Notes: generated by a model from the letters alone, not told the origin. Shown: positions 25,224-33,047, numbered from the stretch's first letter. The stretch is DNA of 49,846 nt from an uncultured Eubacteriales bacterium (GCA_900546515.1 URDG01000020.1:1-49846); one strand, 5' to 3'. A program made the numbers and translations.

Positions 25224-25952
25224 ATGTTATGTAAACTTATATGCGCCGAGTTCGTAAAGCTCAGGCGTTCGCCGGTCTGGCTCGCGTTTCTTGTGCTGCC
25301 GGTCATACCGGCGCTGCTCGGCACGCTGAATTATCTCGGAAATCTGGAAATACTCAACAGTGAATGGTACAGCCTCTGGACGCAGCACACTATCTTCACA
25401 GACTATATCTTTCTTCCGCTGCTCATCGGTGTGTACTGCTCTTACACGATGTATATGGAGGAGCTGAACCACAACTGGAACAGGGTGCTGACCATGCCTG
25501 TGCCGAAGGAGCTGGTGTTTATCGCAAAGCTTATATGTGTGTGCGTGATGATATTTATAAGCGAGCTGTGGATAGCGGCGCTCTTTGTGCTCTCGGGAAA
25601 GCTCATCGGGCTTACGGCGGCGCTGCCTGCGGGAGAGCTTGCGGTGTGGTGCCTGTTCGGCACGCTCGGCGGCGCGGTCATGGCCGCGATACAGCTGATG
25701 ATCTCACTTTTCCTCCGCGGCTTTGCTCTTCCGGTCGCGGCATCGCTGGGCGGCGGACTGTCGGGTCTCTTTTTCCTCGCAAAAAAGCTGGGGCATATCT
25801 GGCCGTATTCTCTCATGGCCTACGGTATGAATTCCAATGCGCCGCAGGAGCTTTTAAAAAGCGGCTATGTGCCGTTCGTGCTCACATGCGCCGGGTATAT
25901 CGCGCTTTTCACGTTCATAGGCGGCGCTGTCATGCGGCGGCGCGATATGTGA
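25224..25952 (+). CDS. ABC-2-type permease (MutE/EpiE-like lantibiotic protection)
   Basis: 242-residue membrane protein with six helices. The N-terminal MLCKLICAEFVKLRRSPVW and the loop ending YSLWTQHTIF followed by FLPLLIGVYCSYTMYMEE and NHNWNRVLTMPVPKE are characteristic of the MutE/EpiE permease group. AAGGAG stands ten bases before the ATG, three bases after the preceding stop. No lantibiotic precursor or modification gene is in the window, so this is a stand-alone resistance module rather than producer self-immunity. Confidence 0.87.
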   Translation: MLCKLICAEFVKLRRSPVWLAFLVLPVIPALLGTLNYLGNLEILNSEWYSLWTQHTIFTDYIFLPLLIGVYCSYTMYMEELNHNWNRVLTMPVPKELVFIAKLICVCVMIFISELWIAALFVLSGKLIGLTAALPAGELAVWCLFGTLGGAVMAAIQLMISLFLRGFALPVAASLGGGLSGLFFLAKKLGHIWPYSLMAYGMNSNAPQELLKSGYVPFVLTCAGYIALFTFIGGAVMRRRDM

Positions 25953-25992
25953 AATTACGGTTAATTCTTTCCCGGCCGGGCGGTCTGCACCA

Positions 25993-26021
25993 TTGATTTG
26001 AGCGGGACATTGTGGTAAGCT
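25993..26021 (+). promoter_or_regulatory. Candidate promoter for the thrE-type gene
   Basis: TTGATT (25993-25998), 17 bases, TAAGCT (26016-26021) with TGTGG preceding the -10. Moderately good match. Confidence 0.5.
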
Positions 26022-26056
26022 GTCGCCGACAACTTGCGAAAATGAGAAGGGCTTAT

Positions 26057-27289
26057 ATGGATTATTATCTTCTTGCGGATCTGTCGGTGCGTATCGGCTA
26101 CGAGCTTGCTGTCAGCGGCGCGGAGACCTTTCGCATCGAAGAGACGATGCGCCGGGTACTCGAAGCTTACGGCATTGACTGTCAGGTCTTTGCGATACCT
26201 ACCGCCGTCGCGGTGAGCTTTGAGACGGCGAATTCCAAACCGCTTACGATAATGCGGCGCGTCGGCTATCACGGGAACGATCTGGAAATGGTCGAAAAGA
26301 TGAACGCACTCAGCAGAAGAATATGCGCCGAGGTACCTGCGGCGGACGAGGCGGAGCGCTGGCTGACGGAGACTGTCGCGCACGCGCGCCGCTACGGCGT
26401 GCCGGTGTACTATCTCGGCAATTTTATCGCCGCTGCCGGCTTCTGCTGTGTGTTCGGAGGCTCGGTCAGGGACTGGCTGTGGGCGGGGATGAGCGGCCTT
26501 GTGATCGGCCTTGTTACACGTCTTATGGACAGGCTCGAGGTGAATCCGTTTTTCAGCACGATAGCCGCATCGTTCATGTCGGCGCTGCCTGCGTATTTTG
26601 CGGCGGGATCCGGCTGGCTCGACTGCGTGGACGCCGTTATAATCGGCGCGTTGATGATACTTGTCCCGGGACTGCTGATAACGAACTCCATGCGCGATAT
26701 AATCTACGGCGACACCAGCTCCGGCGTCAACCGCATCGTGCAGGTGCTGCTGTCGGCATTTGCAATCGCGCTGGGTACGGCGGCCGCGTGGTATGTCACG
26801 TCGCCGCTGTATGGAGCCGTGCAGGTTGTGAGCGCGAACGCATATCCTGCGTGGGTACAGTGTCTGGCCATATTCGCCGCCTGCTCCGGGTTCATAATAC
26901 TCTTCAATGTCCACGGCTGGGGCAGCATCCTCTGCGCGCTCGGCAGCGCGCTCACATGGCTGATGTATCTTATCTGCACACAGCTCGGCTGCGGGATATA
27001 CGCGAAAAACTTTTATTCTGAGCTCGTCGCGGCGGTGTATGCCGAGAGCCTTGCCCGTATCAGGAAGTATCCTGTTACGTCGTATCTCGTGATCTCAAGC
27101 ATACCACTGCTGCCTGGCGCCGGGATATATTACACTATGAGCACGGGCCTGATGGGGAATGTGCAGCAGGCCATACAGAAGGGGCTGGAGACGGCCGGAA
27201 TCGCCGGGAGTCTCGCTGTAGGCATCCTGCTTGTGTCGACGGTGTTCCGGATGGTGTCGGCACGTAACGGCGCGGGAAAACGTAAATGA
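26057..27289 (+). CDS. Threonine/serine exporter family protein (ThrE-type)
   Basis: 410-residue fused exporter. The N-terminal soluble segment (residues 1-120; RIGYELAVSGAETFRIEETMRRVL and AIPTAVAVSF) is the ThrE cytoplasmic domain, followed by about five membrane helices (GNFIAAAGFCCVFGG, LILVPGLLITNSMRDII), and then the ThrE_2 half with another four to five helices. In many Clostridia the two halves are separate genes; here they are joined. Known members export threonine and serine, though dicarboxylate export is reported for related proteins. ATG 26057 is used because AGAAGGG sits seven bases upstream; the longer ORF starting at 26012 lacks a ribosome site. Confidence 0.87.
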   Translation: MDYYLLADLSVRIGYELAVSGAETFRIEETMRRVLEAYGIDCQVFAIPTAVAVSFETANSKPLTIMRRVGYHGNDLEMVEKMNALSRRICAEVPAADEAERWLTETVAHARRYGVPVYYLGNFIAAAGFCCVFGGSVRDWLWAGMSGLVIGLVTRLMDRLEVNPFFSTIAASFMSALPAYFAAGSGWLDCVDAVIIGALMILVPGLLITNSMRDIIYGDTSSGVNRIVQVLLSAFAIALGTAAAWYVTSPLYGAVQVVSANAYPAWVQCLAIFAACSGFIILFNVHGWGSILCALGSALTWLMYLICTQLGCGIYAKNFYSELVAAVYAESLARIRKYPVTSYLVISSIPLLPGAGIYYTMSTGLMGNVQQAIQKGLETAGIAGSLAVGILLVSTVFRMVSARNGAGKRK

Positions 27290-27290
27290 T

Positions 27291-27332
27291 AAATGAGCCC
27301 TGACGTCATTGGTTGACCGTCAGGGCTCATTT
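27291..27332 (+). terminator. Terminator hairpin after thrE-type gene
   Basis: Perfect 15-base arms, AAATGAGCCCTGACG with its complement, around a 12-base loop. A/T-rich arm ends supply short A and T tracts. Confidence 0.75.
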
Positions 27333-27342
27333 GGGTTATAAT
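27313..27342 (+). promoter_or_regulatory. Promoter of the VOC gene, nested in the terminator
   Basis: TTGACC (27313-27318) lies in the terminator loop; 18 bases later comes TATAAT (27337-27342). The promoter therefore overlaps the upstream gene's terminator. Confidence 0.75.
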
Positions 27343-27400
27343 GCCGTGAAGGCGGATATGCCCGCGGCACTGCCTTGATTTGTTTGATGGAGGGGACAAT

Positions 27401-27775
27401 ATGTTCAGATTTGACCATTTTAATTTCAATGTGCTTGACCTTGACCGCAGCCTGAAGTTTTATAAGGAGGCGCTCGGGCTGGAGCCGGTGCGCGAGAAAG
27501 ACGCGGCGGACGGCAGCTTCAAGATCGTTTTCCTCGGCGACGGAGTGAGCAATTTCCGCCTTGAGCTGACGTATCTCACCGGCCGCAGCGAGCCGTATGA
27601 TCTGGGCGAACAGGAGTTCCACCTTGCGTTCAGGGTGGATGACTATGACGCCGCCTTTGCAAAGCATAAGGAGATGGGCTGCGTCTGCTTTGAGAATCCC
27701 GGAATGGGCATCTATTTCATAGAAGATCCTGACGGCTACTGGATAGAGATCGTGCCTGAGCGGAAGAATTCCTGA
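27401..27775 (+). CDS. VOC/glyoxalase I family protein
   Basis: 124-residue metal-binding VOC-fold protein. Sequence pattern fits glyoxalase I (lactoylglutathione lyase-like): first metal ligand His4-His region in FRFDHFNFNVLDLDRSLKFYKEALGL, Glu in FRLELTYL, His in EFHLAFRVDDYDAAF and Glu in YWIEIVPE. It might isomerise a methylglyoxal-thiol adduct, but the host likely lacks glutathione, so bacillithiol or another substrate is possible. GGAGGGG is placed before the ATG; the upstream TTG/ATG candidates overlap the ribosome site. Single-gene unit with its own promoter. Confidence 0.85.
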   Translation: MFRFDHFNFNVLDLDRSLKFYKEALGLEPVREKDAADGSFKIVFLGDGVSNFRLELTYLTGRSEPYDLGEQEFHLAFRVDDYDAAFAKHKEMGCVCFENPGMGIYFIEDPDGYWIEIVPERKNS

Positions 27776-27905
27776 GCATTGCGTATTGCCTTATTGCGGT
27801 TCCCGGTATGGCTGAGATGCCGGCCATGCCGAAGCCGAGGTGCTCATAAATGCGGGTGTTGACCTCTTTGTGCGTTTCCAGGTACAGCGGAACGCCTGAG
27901 CAGTC
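27771..27905 (-). pseudogene. C-terminal remnant of a GNAT acetyltransferase
   Basis: On the minus strand an open stretch reads GVPLYLETHKEVNTRIYEHL followed by GFGMAGISAIPGT and QYAMLR. This is the usual last 40 residues of GNAT-family acetyltransferases (P-x-YLET, N-x-x-IYE-LGF, PGT...YAMLR). The remaining 100 or so residues, including the acetyl-CoA loop, are absent: a stop codon (TGA 27906-27908) lies immediately upstream in the same frame. No start codon or ribosome site is suitable. A decayed gene, most likely lost by deletion, adjoining the VOC gene. Confidence 0.6.
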
Positions 27906-28094
27906 TCAGCCGCCGTAGCCGAACCAGCCCCAGACATGCCAGAACTCAAGACTCCCGGCGGACAGGCTGCATACCACATAGGACAGTATGAAGAATACTG
28001 CGAACACCGCCAGAGAGACCAGCGCCACAGAGCGCAGGCGGCGCTTTGTTTTCGGCTGGAGCTGCGGCGCGAGCGGGCTCTTAGTATATTGCAG
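27906..28094 (-). pseudogene. Short membrane-protein ORF of uncertain status
   Basis: About 60 codons on the minus strand: a basic stretch (PKTKRRLRS), one strong membrane helix (VALVSLAVFAVFFILSYVVC) and a tryptophan-rich end (EFWHVWGWFGYGG). No credible start codon or Shine-Dalgarno precedes it; a CTG at 28094 is the only near-cognate start. It may be a genuine small membrane protein or a fragment in a decaying region with the GNAT remnant. Confidence 0.35.
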
Positions 28095-28123
28095 TTGCGC
28101 TTTTGCCGTTATAATGTTATAAT
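28095..28123 (+). promoter_or_regulatory. Promoter of tetR gene
   Basis: TTGCGC (28095-28100), 17 bases, TATAAT (28118-28123). A second TATAAT-like string (TTATAAT at 28109-28115) overlaps the spacer. Confidence 0.75.
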
Positions 28124-28186
28124 TTTCAAAACAATAATGTCGGCATGCCCGCCGGTTCCTATAAAAAATGAAAGGGAGCGATTGCC

Positions 28187-28903
28187 ATAGCACGCACAAG
28201 CGTCAGTCTGCCCACGAAAAAGCGTATTCTTACCGTATGTGTAAAACTGTTTCTTGAAAAAGGCTACAAAAAGACCACGCTGGCGGAGATCATTGATAAG
28301 GCTAATGTCTCGTCCAGCTCGTTTCAGAATATATTCCGCGCCAAGGACGGCGTGCTGACGGAACTGGTGAGGTTCATGTTCTCCAATCAGTTTGCCATGG
28401 CGCGCAGCGCTGCGGGGATAGACCTGCCGCCCGTCTGCATCTATGCAGCGGAGACCGCGATACAGATCACTCTGACGGAGCTGAACGAGAACCTGCGCGA
28501 GATATACATTGAGGCCTATACGCAGGCGGAAGCCTCGGACTATATTTTCCGTGAAACGGCGAAGGAACTTTATCAGATCTTCGGCGCGTATCAGCCCGGG
28601 ATGACGCAGCGCGATTTTTATGATATGGAGATAGGCTCTGCCGGTATCATGCGCGGCTATATGGCGCATCCGTGCGATGAAGAGCTGACGCTGGAAAAGA
28701 AGCTGCGGATGTTTATCACGATGAGTCTGCGGGCATACAACGTCCCGCAGGATGAGATAGAACAGGCTATCCGCTTTGTCGAGGGGCTGGATATCCGGGC
28801 TATTTCCGAACAGGTGATGCAGGAGCTGTTCAAGGTGCTGGCAATGCACTACGAGTTTTCACTGCAGGATGTTATCATGCAGAGTGAAAAAACGAAAGAG
28901 TGA
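28187..28903 (+). CDS. TetR-family regulator with apparent ATA start codon
   Basis: 238-residue TetR regulator. The HTH domain is complete: KKRILTVCVKLFLEKGYKKT, then TLAEIIDKANVSSSSFQNIF and RAKDGVLTEL. No ATG, GTG or TTG occurs in frame before the GTG at 28352, which would delete the HTH; an in-frame TGA at 28169-28171 bounds the region. GGGAG (28174-28178) lies eight bases before ATA 28187 (ATA GCA CGC, giving MARTS...), and only two bases from ATT 28181, so ATA is the best start. Ligand-binding domain helices follow to residue 238. Likely autoregulated; target unknown. It ends at a long bidirectional terminator facing hxlR. Confidence 0.8.
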   Translation: MARTSVSLPTKKRILTVCVKLFLEKGYKKTTLAEIIDKANVSSSSFQNIFRAKDGVLTELVRFMFSNQFAMARSAAGIDLPPVCIYAAETAIQITLTELNENLREIYIEAYTQAEASDYIFRETAKELYQIFGAYQPGMTQRDFYDMEIGSAGIMRGYMAHPCDEELTLEKKLRMFITMSLRAYNVPQDEIEQAIRFVEGLDIRAISEQVMQELFKVLAMHYEFSLQDVIMQSEKTKE

Positions 28904-28923
28904 GAAGAAAAGCTCCTGCGTAT

Positions 28924-28969
28924 AAATTGACCCTGCATGGAAATTTGTTTTTCCATGCAGGGTCAATTT
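28924..28969. terminator. Long bidirectional terminator between tetR and hxlR
   Basis: Nineteen to twenty paired bases (AAATTGACCCTGCATGGAA with its complement) around a short T-rich loop; A and T ends serve both directions. The hxlR stop codon lies at its right edge. Confidence 0.85.
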
Positions 28970-29345
28970 AATCTGAGTGCGTTTTATGATCTGCCGAATC
29001 AAAGGCTTCCGCCTCATATTGCCTTTTATAGCTTTCTCCCCAGACGACCATGGAGTCAAGTATGGGCTTCAGGCTTTTTCCAAGCTCTGTCAGCGAGTAT
29101 TCCACCCGCGGCGGAACCTCGGCGTAGACTTCGCGGTGGACAAGGCCGCTGGACTCCATGGCGCGGAGCTGGGCGGTCAGCACCTTTTGGGAGACGCTGC
29201 CGACGGACTTTTTCAGTTCGCCGAAGCGCTTCGTCCCCGGCATCAGGTCTCGCAGAATAAGAACCTTCCGCTTGTCCCCGATGAGCGTCAGCGTTGTCTC
29301 CACCGGGCAGGCAGGAAGCTCTGTCCTGTTTTTTTCTTCGTTCAT
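28968..29345 (-). CDS. HxlR-family transcriptional regulator
   Basis: 125-residue winged-helix protein of the HxlR type. Signature segments: CPVETTLTLIGDKRKVLILRDL, then GTKRFGELKKSVGSVSQKVL and TAQLRAMESSGLVHREVYAEVPP with YSLTELGKSL. A cysteine near the N-terminus (PACPVE) sits where redox- or electrophile-sensing HxlR proteins such as YodB and HypR have their sensing Cys. The ATG at 29345 has AGAGG upstream; the longer ORF start is rejected. Divergent from the flavin-binding protein gene, which it probably regulates. Confidence 0.9.
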   Translation of the reverse strand: MNEEKNRTELPACPVETTLTLIGDKRKVLILRDLMPGTKRFGELKKSVGSVSQKVLTAQLRAMESSGLVHREVYAEVPPRVEYSLTELGKSLKPILDSMVVWGESYKRQYEAEAFDSADHKTHSD

Positions 29346-29448
29346 ATCAATTACCTCTGGCAAGCATTTTATCATTCTGATTTGTCAACCGATGGCTGAA
29401 CACCGGAATATCCGGCAGCGGCCAATAGTATCCTTTTTGTAACTACAC

Positions 29449-29497
29449 CACAATATTGTGCTTACTTTACTAATTGGAGCTACGGCGTTAGTATAAT
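29449..29497 (+). promoter_or_regulatory. Flavin-protein promoter with palindromic operator candidate
   Basis: TATAAT at 29492-29497 without a good -35. A perfect 12-base palindrome CACAATATTGTG (29449-29460) lies upstream between the divergent genes, a plausible HxlR-family binding site; inferred. Confidence 0.5.
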
Positions 29498-29554
29498 ACC
29501 GGCGAAGGAAAAAAGCAAGCTTTCGTGACAAAAAACGTTTTGGAGGTACTTAGT

Positions 29555-29950
29555 ATGAATAAAGTCGTAGAATTTCTGAATGCCAACCCTGTGCAGTATC
29601 TGGCTACCGTCGGGCGCGACGGCGGCGCAAAGTGCCGTCCGTTCATGTTCGCCGGCGAGCTGGACGGCAAGCTGTGGTTCTGCACCAACAACACAAAGGA
29701 TGTTTACAAGGAGATCAAGGAGAATCCGGAGATAGAGATTTCCGTTTCCAGCCCGGAATATGCGTGGATCCGCCTGCACGGCAGAGCCGTGTTTGAAAAC
29801 AGTATGGCTGCCAAAGAGATGTGCATGCAGAATCCCATCGTAAAGGGTCAGTACGGCGATGCGGCAAACCCCATCTTTGAGGTGTTCTATCTGGACAACG
29901 CCCACGGCGTCATCGCCGACTTCTCGGGCAACCCTCCCTACGAGTTCTGA
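29555..29950 (+). CDS. Pyridoxamine 5'-phosphate oxidase-like flavin-binding protein
   Basis: 131-residue split-barrel protein. MNKVVEFLNANPVQYLATVG, then RDGGAKCRPFMFAGELDGKL and WFCTNNTKDVYKEIKENPEIEIS are typical of the small PPOX-type group that binds FMN or F420-like cofactors. It probably reduces or stores a flavin rather than acting in vitamin B6 synthesis. GGAGGT is properly placed before ATG 29555; the upstream in-frame start at 29525 overlaps this ribosome site. Divergent hxlR suggests electrophile or redox induction. The macrodomain gene begins 136 bases downstream on the same strand. Confidence 0.87.
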   Translation: MNKVVEFLNANPVQYLATVGRDGGAKCRPFMFAGELDGKLWFCTNNTKDVYKEIKENPEIEISVSSPEYAWIRLHGRAVFENSMAAKEMCMQNPIVKGQYGDAANPIFEVFYLDNAHGVIADFSGNPPYEF

Positions 29951-30085
29951 GCGGCGCTTGTTTCATCATTTCCGGCGTGATGGGAGCTGCGCTGCGGGCA
30001 GCAAAAGTATTTATAGTGCACATGCGGCCTGAGCCGGGGAAACGGTGAGAGCACCGGCGGCAGGCGCTGAAAAGAGGTTTTGACC

Positions 30086-30868
30086 GTGAACCAGAGTGAA
30101 AAGCGGCTGTATTTGATCCAATCACTGCTGAAAGAACAGCCGGAATACAGAAACACAGATATACCGGCAGACGCCGGCAGCCAGCGCCTGCTCCTGCGGG
30201 GACTGATGAATATCCGCGCTCCGCGGAGAGCCGGAGATGAGCTTCTCCGCATACAGGATGAATATCTGCAATGTGAGACCGCCGCCGCAAAGGGGGTTAC
30301 CGATATTGCAGACCTGACGCCCGTACAGCCGGGACTGTATCTCTGGCAGGGCGACATCACCACGCTGAAATGCGACGCTATCGTCAACGCGGCAAATTCC
30401 GGAATGACCGGCTGCTATATTCCGAATCACCGCTGCATCGACAATGCCATTCACACCTTCGCGGGGATGGAGCTGCGCCTTGCCTGTGAGGAACTGATGG
30501 AAAAACAGGGTCATTCTGAACCGGCCGGACAGGCAAAGATCACTCCGGCATTCAATCTGCCGTGCCGTTATGTGCTGCATACGGTGGGTCCCATTATTGA
30601 GGGGCGTGTGACGGAGCGGGACAGGGAACTTCTGGCCTCCTGCTACCGCTCATGTCTGGAGCTTGCGGCGGAGAACGGACTGGAAAGCGTTGCATTCTGC
30701 TGCATTTCCACAGGAGAGTTTCATTTTCCCAATGAGCTTGCGGCAGAGACCGCCGTGCGGACGGTGAAAGACTGTCTGAAAAAGCAAACCAGTGTAAAGA
30801 GAGTGATCTTTAATGTTTTCAAGGATTTTGACAGGAGCATCTACGCACGGCTGCTCGGCGCAGATTGA
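30086..30868 (+). CDS. Zinc-type macrodomain protein, ADP-ribosyl hydrolase
   Basis: 260-residue protein. N-terminal helical extension (1-75), then a macrodomain with the ADP-ribose loop GDITTLKCDAIVNAANSGMT, the insertion GCYIPNHRCIDNAIHTFAGM with Cys/His residues that bind zinc in Zn-macro enzymes, and the phosphate loop STGEFHFPNELAAETAV. Zn-macrodomains partnered with SirTM remove ADP-ribose from modified proteins. GTG 30086 has AAGAGG eight bases upstream and is preferred to TTG 30080. Its 3' end overlaps the SirTM gene by 56 bases. Confidence 0.9.
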   Translation: MNQSEKRLYLIQSLLKEQPEYRNTDIPADAGSQRLLLRGLMNIRAPRRAGDELLRIQDEYLQCETAAAKGVTDIADLTPVQPGLYLWQGDITTLKCDAIVNAANSGMTGCYIPNHRCIDNAIHTFAGMELRLACEELMEKQGHSEPAGQAKITPAFNLPCRYVLHTVGPIIEGRVTERDRELLASCYRSCLELAAENGLESVAFCCISTGEFHFPNELAAETAVRTVKDCLKKQTSVKRVIFNVFKDFDRSIYARLLGAD

Positions 30869-31679
30869 ACGGCTGAAAACCGCTTTGCAGGAGTGCGATG
30901 CCGTAGTGATCGGGGCTGGCGCGGGTCTGTCTACGTCGGCGGGCTTTGACTATACCGGCGAGCGGTTTGAAAAATACTTCTCCGACTTTGCCGGAAAGTA
31001 CGGCATCCGGGACATGTATTCCGGAGGGTTCTACCCTTTTCCCGCAAAAGAGGAATTCTGGGCATACTGGAGCCGGTATATTTTCATCAACCGTTATACG
31101 GATGCGCCGAAGCCGGTGTATGAAAACCTGCTGAAGCTGGTGCAGGGGAAAGACTATTTTGTTATTACGACAAATGTTGACCACTGCTTTCAGAAAGCGG
31201 GCTTTGATAAGAAGCGGCTTTTCTATACGCAGGGGGATTACGGCCTGTTCCAGTGCAGCGAGCCGTGCTGCGATGAGACCTTCGATAATGAGGCGGCGAT
31301 CCGACAGATGATGGATCGGCAGAGAAACATGAGGATCCCGTCAGAGCTCATACCGGCCTGCCCGCACTGCGGCAGGCCGATGACGCTGAATCTCCGCAGC
31401 GACGACAGCTTTGTCGAGGACGAGGGCTGGCACCGCGCTGCGGAACGGTATGAAAACTTCCTGCGCACCCGCGCCGGACAGCGGATACTGTTTCTGGAGC
31501 TGGGCGTGGGCTACAACACCCCGGTCATTATAAAGTACCCGTTCTGGCAGATGACGGCGAAGAACCCTGCCGCGGTGTATGCCTGCATAAATAAAGGACA
31601 GGCGATCTGCCCAAACGAAATCGAAAACCGGTCTCTCTGCATTGATGCAGATATAGGCAATACGCTGTCCTTGATATGA
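30813..31679 (+). CDS. SirTM-type sirtuin (protein ADP-ribosyltransferase)
   Basis: 288-residue class M sirtuin. NAD-binding motifs: GAGAGLSTSAGFDYTGERFE, the SirTM-specific KYGIRDMYSGGFYPF, and TTNVDHCFQKAGF, where N and D match but the classical catalytic His context differs. Two Cys pairs (CSEPCC and CPHC) form a zinc site. SirTM enzymes were shown in Staphylococcus and Streptococcus to mono-ADP-ribosylate a lipoylated GcvH-like carrier, reversed by a linked macrodomain. Start ATG 30813 lies inside the macrodomain gene; no better start exists downstream. No gcvH-L or lplA gene is adjacent here. Confidence 0.9.
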   Translation: MFSRILTGASTHGCSAQIERLKTALQECDAVVIGAGAGLSTSAGFDYTGERFEKYFSDFAGKYGIRDMYSGGFYPFPAKEEFWAYWSRYIFINRYTDAPKPVYENLLKLVQGKDYFVITTNVDHCFQKAGFDKKRLFYTQGDYGLFQCSEPCCDETFDNEAAIRQMMDRQRNMRIPSELIPACPHCGRPMTLNLRSDDSFVEDEGWHRAAERYENFLRTRAGQRILFLELGVGYNTPVIIKYPFWQMTAKNPAAVYACINKGQAICPNEIENRSLCIDADIGNTLSLI

Positions 31680-31749
31680 TGTATGTTTAAGTCAGGGCCG
31701 CAAAGTGCGGCTGCGGCAGCTGCCGGATACGCTGGACGGATATATAATT

Positions 31750-32646
31750 TCAGCTGTGCGCAAGCAGGAAATCCGCCATTTTTCCGATTGCCTCCTGCGA
31801 CTCGGCGCAGTCGGGGTTCATAGCGGCAAAAGCGTGCGGCAGAGGCTCGCCGTCAAAGTCCAGCAGTATGCACTCCGTCCCGCTTTTTTTCAGCGCACGG
31901 GCGTAGTTCCGCGAGTAATGCCGCAGATAGTCGCCCTTTGCAGTCACGAGAAAGGATGGCGGGAGCTTATTCGTGATGCCCGGATATTCGGGGTTCGTAT
32001 ACGGTCGGAAAGCGCCCTTGCGCCAGCCCTTGCCGTAGACAAAGCCGGGCAGAAATATCCCTATATTGTCAAGCTTCGTGGTGTAGAACATTCCGCTTAT
32101 AAGCCCCAGCGCCTTTACGTCCGCCTTGATGGGACTTGCTCCGGCAGCCGCCGCCATGGCGGTATTGCGCCGCATAGCCGCGAGATATACACATAGGTAT
32201 GCGCCGGCGCTGTCCCCGCACAGATAGAAGCGTGACATATCGCCGCCGAAGCGCTCGGCCATGCCGGATGCGGCGTTTACGGCCAGCGTGAGACTGCGGA
32301 ACACCTCAAAAATATCAACGTCCGGCACGAGCGGGTACTCGGCGCAGAACACGATGAAGCCGCGGCGGCACATATCCGCACAGAACAGGCGGTTGGCTTC
32401 TTTTTTGCCGAGCAGGAAACCGCCGCCGTGTATGTTGAAGAGTACGGGCAGCTTGCAGCCGGCCCGTGCCTCTGCCGGGAGGTAAAGATCCATGCGGTGG
32501 CATGGCGCGCCGTCTCCGGCGTAGTCTATATCTGCCTGCATCCTGACGTCCGGCGGGAACGGATGCTCCGCACTGTATTTATCAAGCCAGTCCTCAAGCT
32601 GCTGCTCCATCTTCGCGGAGTTGGAGCGGATCATTTTTTCAAACAC
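31750..32646 (-). CDS. Alpha/beta hydrolase (HSL-type esterase)
   Basis: 298-residue esterase of the hormone-sensitive-lipase group. It has the oxyanion motif HGGGF (NIHGGGFLLGKKEANR), the nucleophile in GDSAGA, an Asp near LVTAKGDYLRHY and the catalytic His in EPLPHAFAAMNP. No signal peptide, so it acts inside the cell on short acyl esters, perhaps acetylated sugars. The start is GTG with AAGGAG eight bases upstream. It is convergent with the SirTM gene, with only weak hairpins (GCCGCA/TGCGGC near 31700) between them, and divergent from the orphan RNA unit. Confidence 0.88.
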   Translation of the reverse strand: MFEKMIRSNSAKMEQQLEDWLDKYSAEHPFPPDVRMQADIDYAGDGAPCHRMDLYLPAEARAGCKLPVLFNIHGGGFLLGKKEANRLFCADMCRRGFIVFCAEYPLVPDVDIFEVFRSLTLAVNAASGMAERFGGDMSRFYLCGDSAGAYLCVYLAAMRRNTAMAAAAGASPIKADVKALGLISGMFYTTKLDNIGIFLPGFVYGKGWRKGAFRPYTNPEYPGITNKLPPSFLVTAKGDYLRHYSRNYARALKKSGTECILLDFDGEPLPHAFAAMNPDCAESQEAIGKMADFLLAHS

Positions 32647-32802
32647 GATAAGTCTCCTTACTGCTGCATTGACACAAAAAACGGCTCACAACAAATCTAT
32701 TATACAATCTGATTGTGTATTATGTCAATAATAACGCTGCCAAACATTATAAATTCATATACATACACAAAAAACGGCGCGGAAAATCATAGACTCTGCC
32801 AC

Positions 32803-32831
32803 TTGAAAATAGCCCTCCGGTTTGCTATATT
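32803..32831 (+). promoter_or_regulatory. Promoter of the orphan RNA unit
   Basis: TTGAAA (32803-32808), 17 bases, TATATT (32826-32831). No plus-strand coding gene follows for 2 kb. Confidence 0.75.
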
Positions 32832-33047
32832 ATAACCAGAAAGGGTGAGTCCAATGTACAGATGAAAGCCCTGCAGCAACCGCCCGAGAGCGCAGGGAGC
32901 GGCGCTGACGATCAAAATAATCAGGAGGACAGCAAGCACACAGCTTATCTCGCTTATGAGATTCCGGTAAGGAAAATACGTGACTTCGCACAGTGTCCCG
33001 TTGACGTGCAGCACCGGCGGTAAACCGAAGAAAGAGAGGTAACCAGG

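Noticed and set aside
32915..32935. Hammerhead ribozyme core (CTGACGA)
   Set aside because: No GAAA box and cleavage site at the correct spacing; probably chance.
32787..33014. Minus-strand ORF in the orphan RNA region
   Set aside because: It has a hydrophobic stretch but no ribosome site, and the promoter and terminator in this region point the other way. Kept as non-coding.
32860..33030. FMN or SAM riboswitch in the orphan RNA
   Set aside because: ACCGGCGGTAAA and GATGAAAGC...GCAACC are only isolated matches; the remaining conserved parts of FMN and SAM-I elements are absent and no flavin or methionine gene follows.
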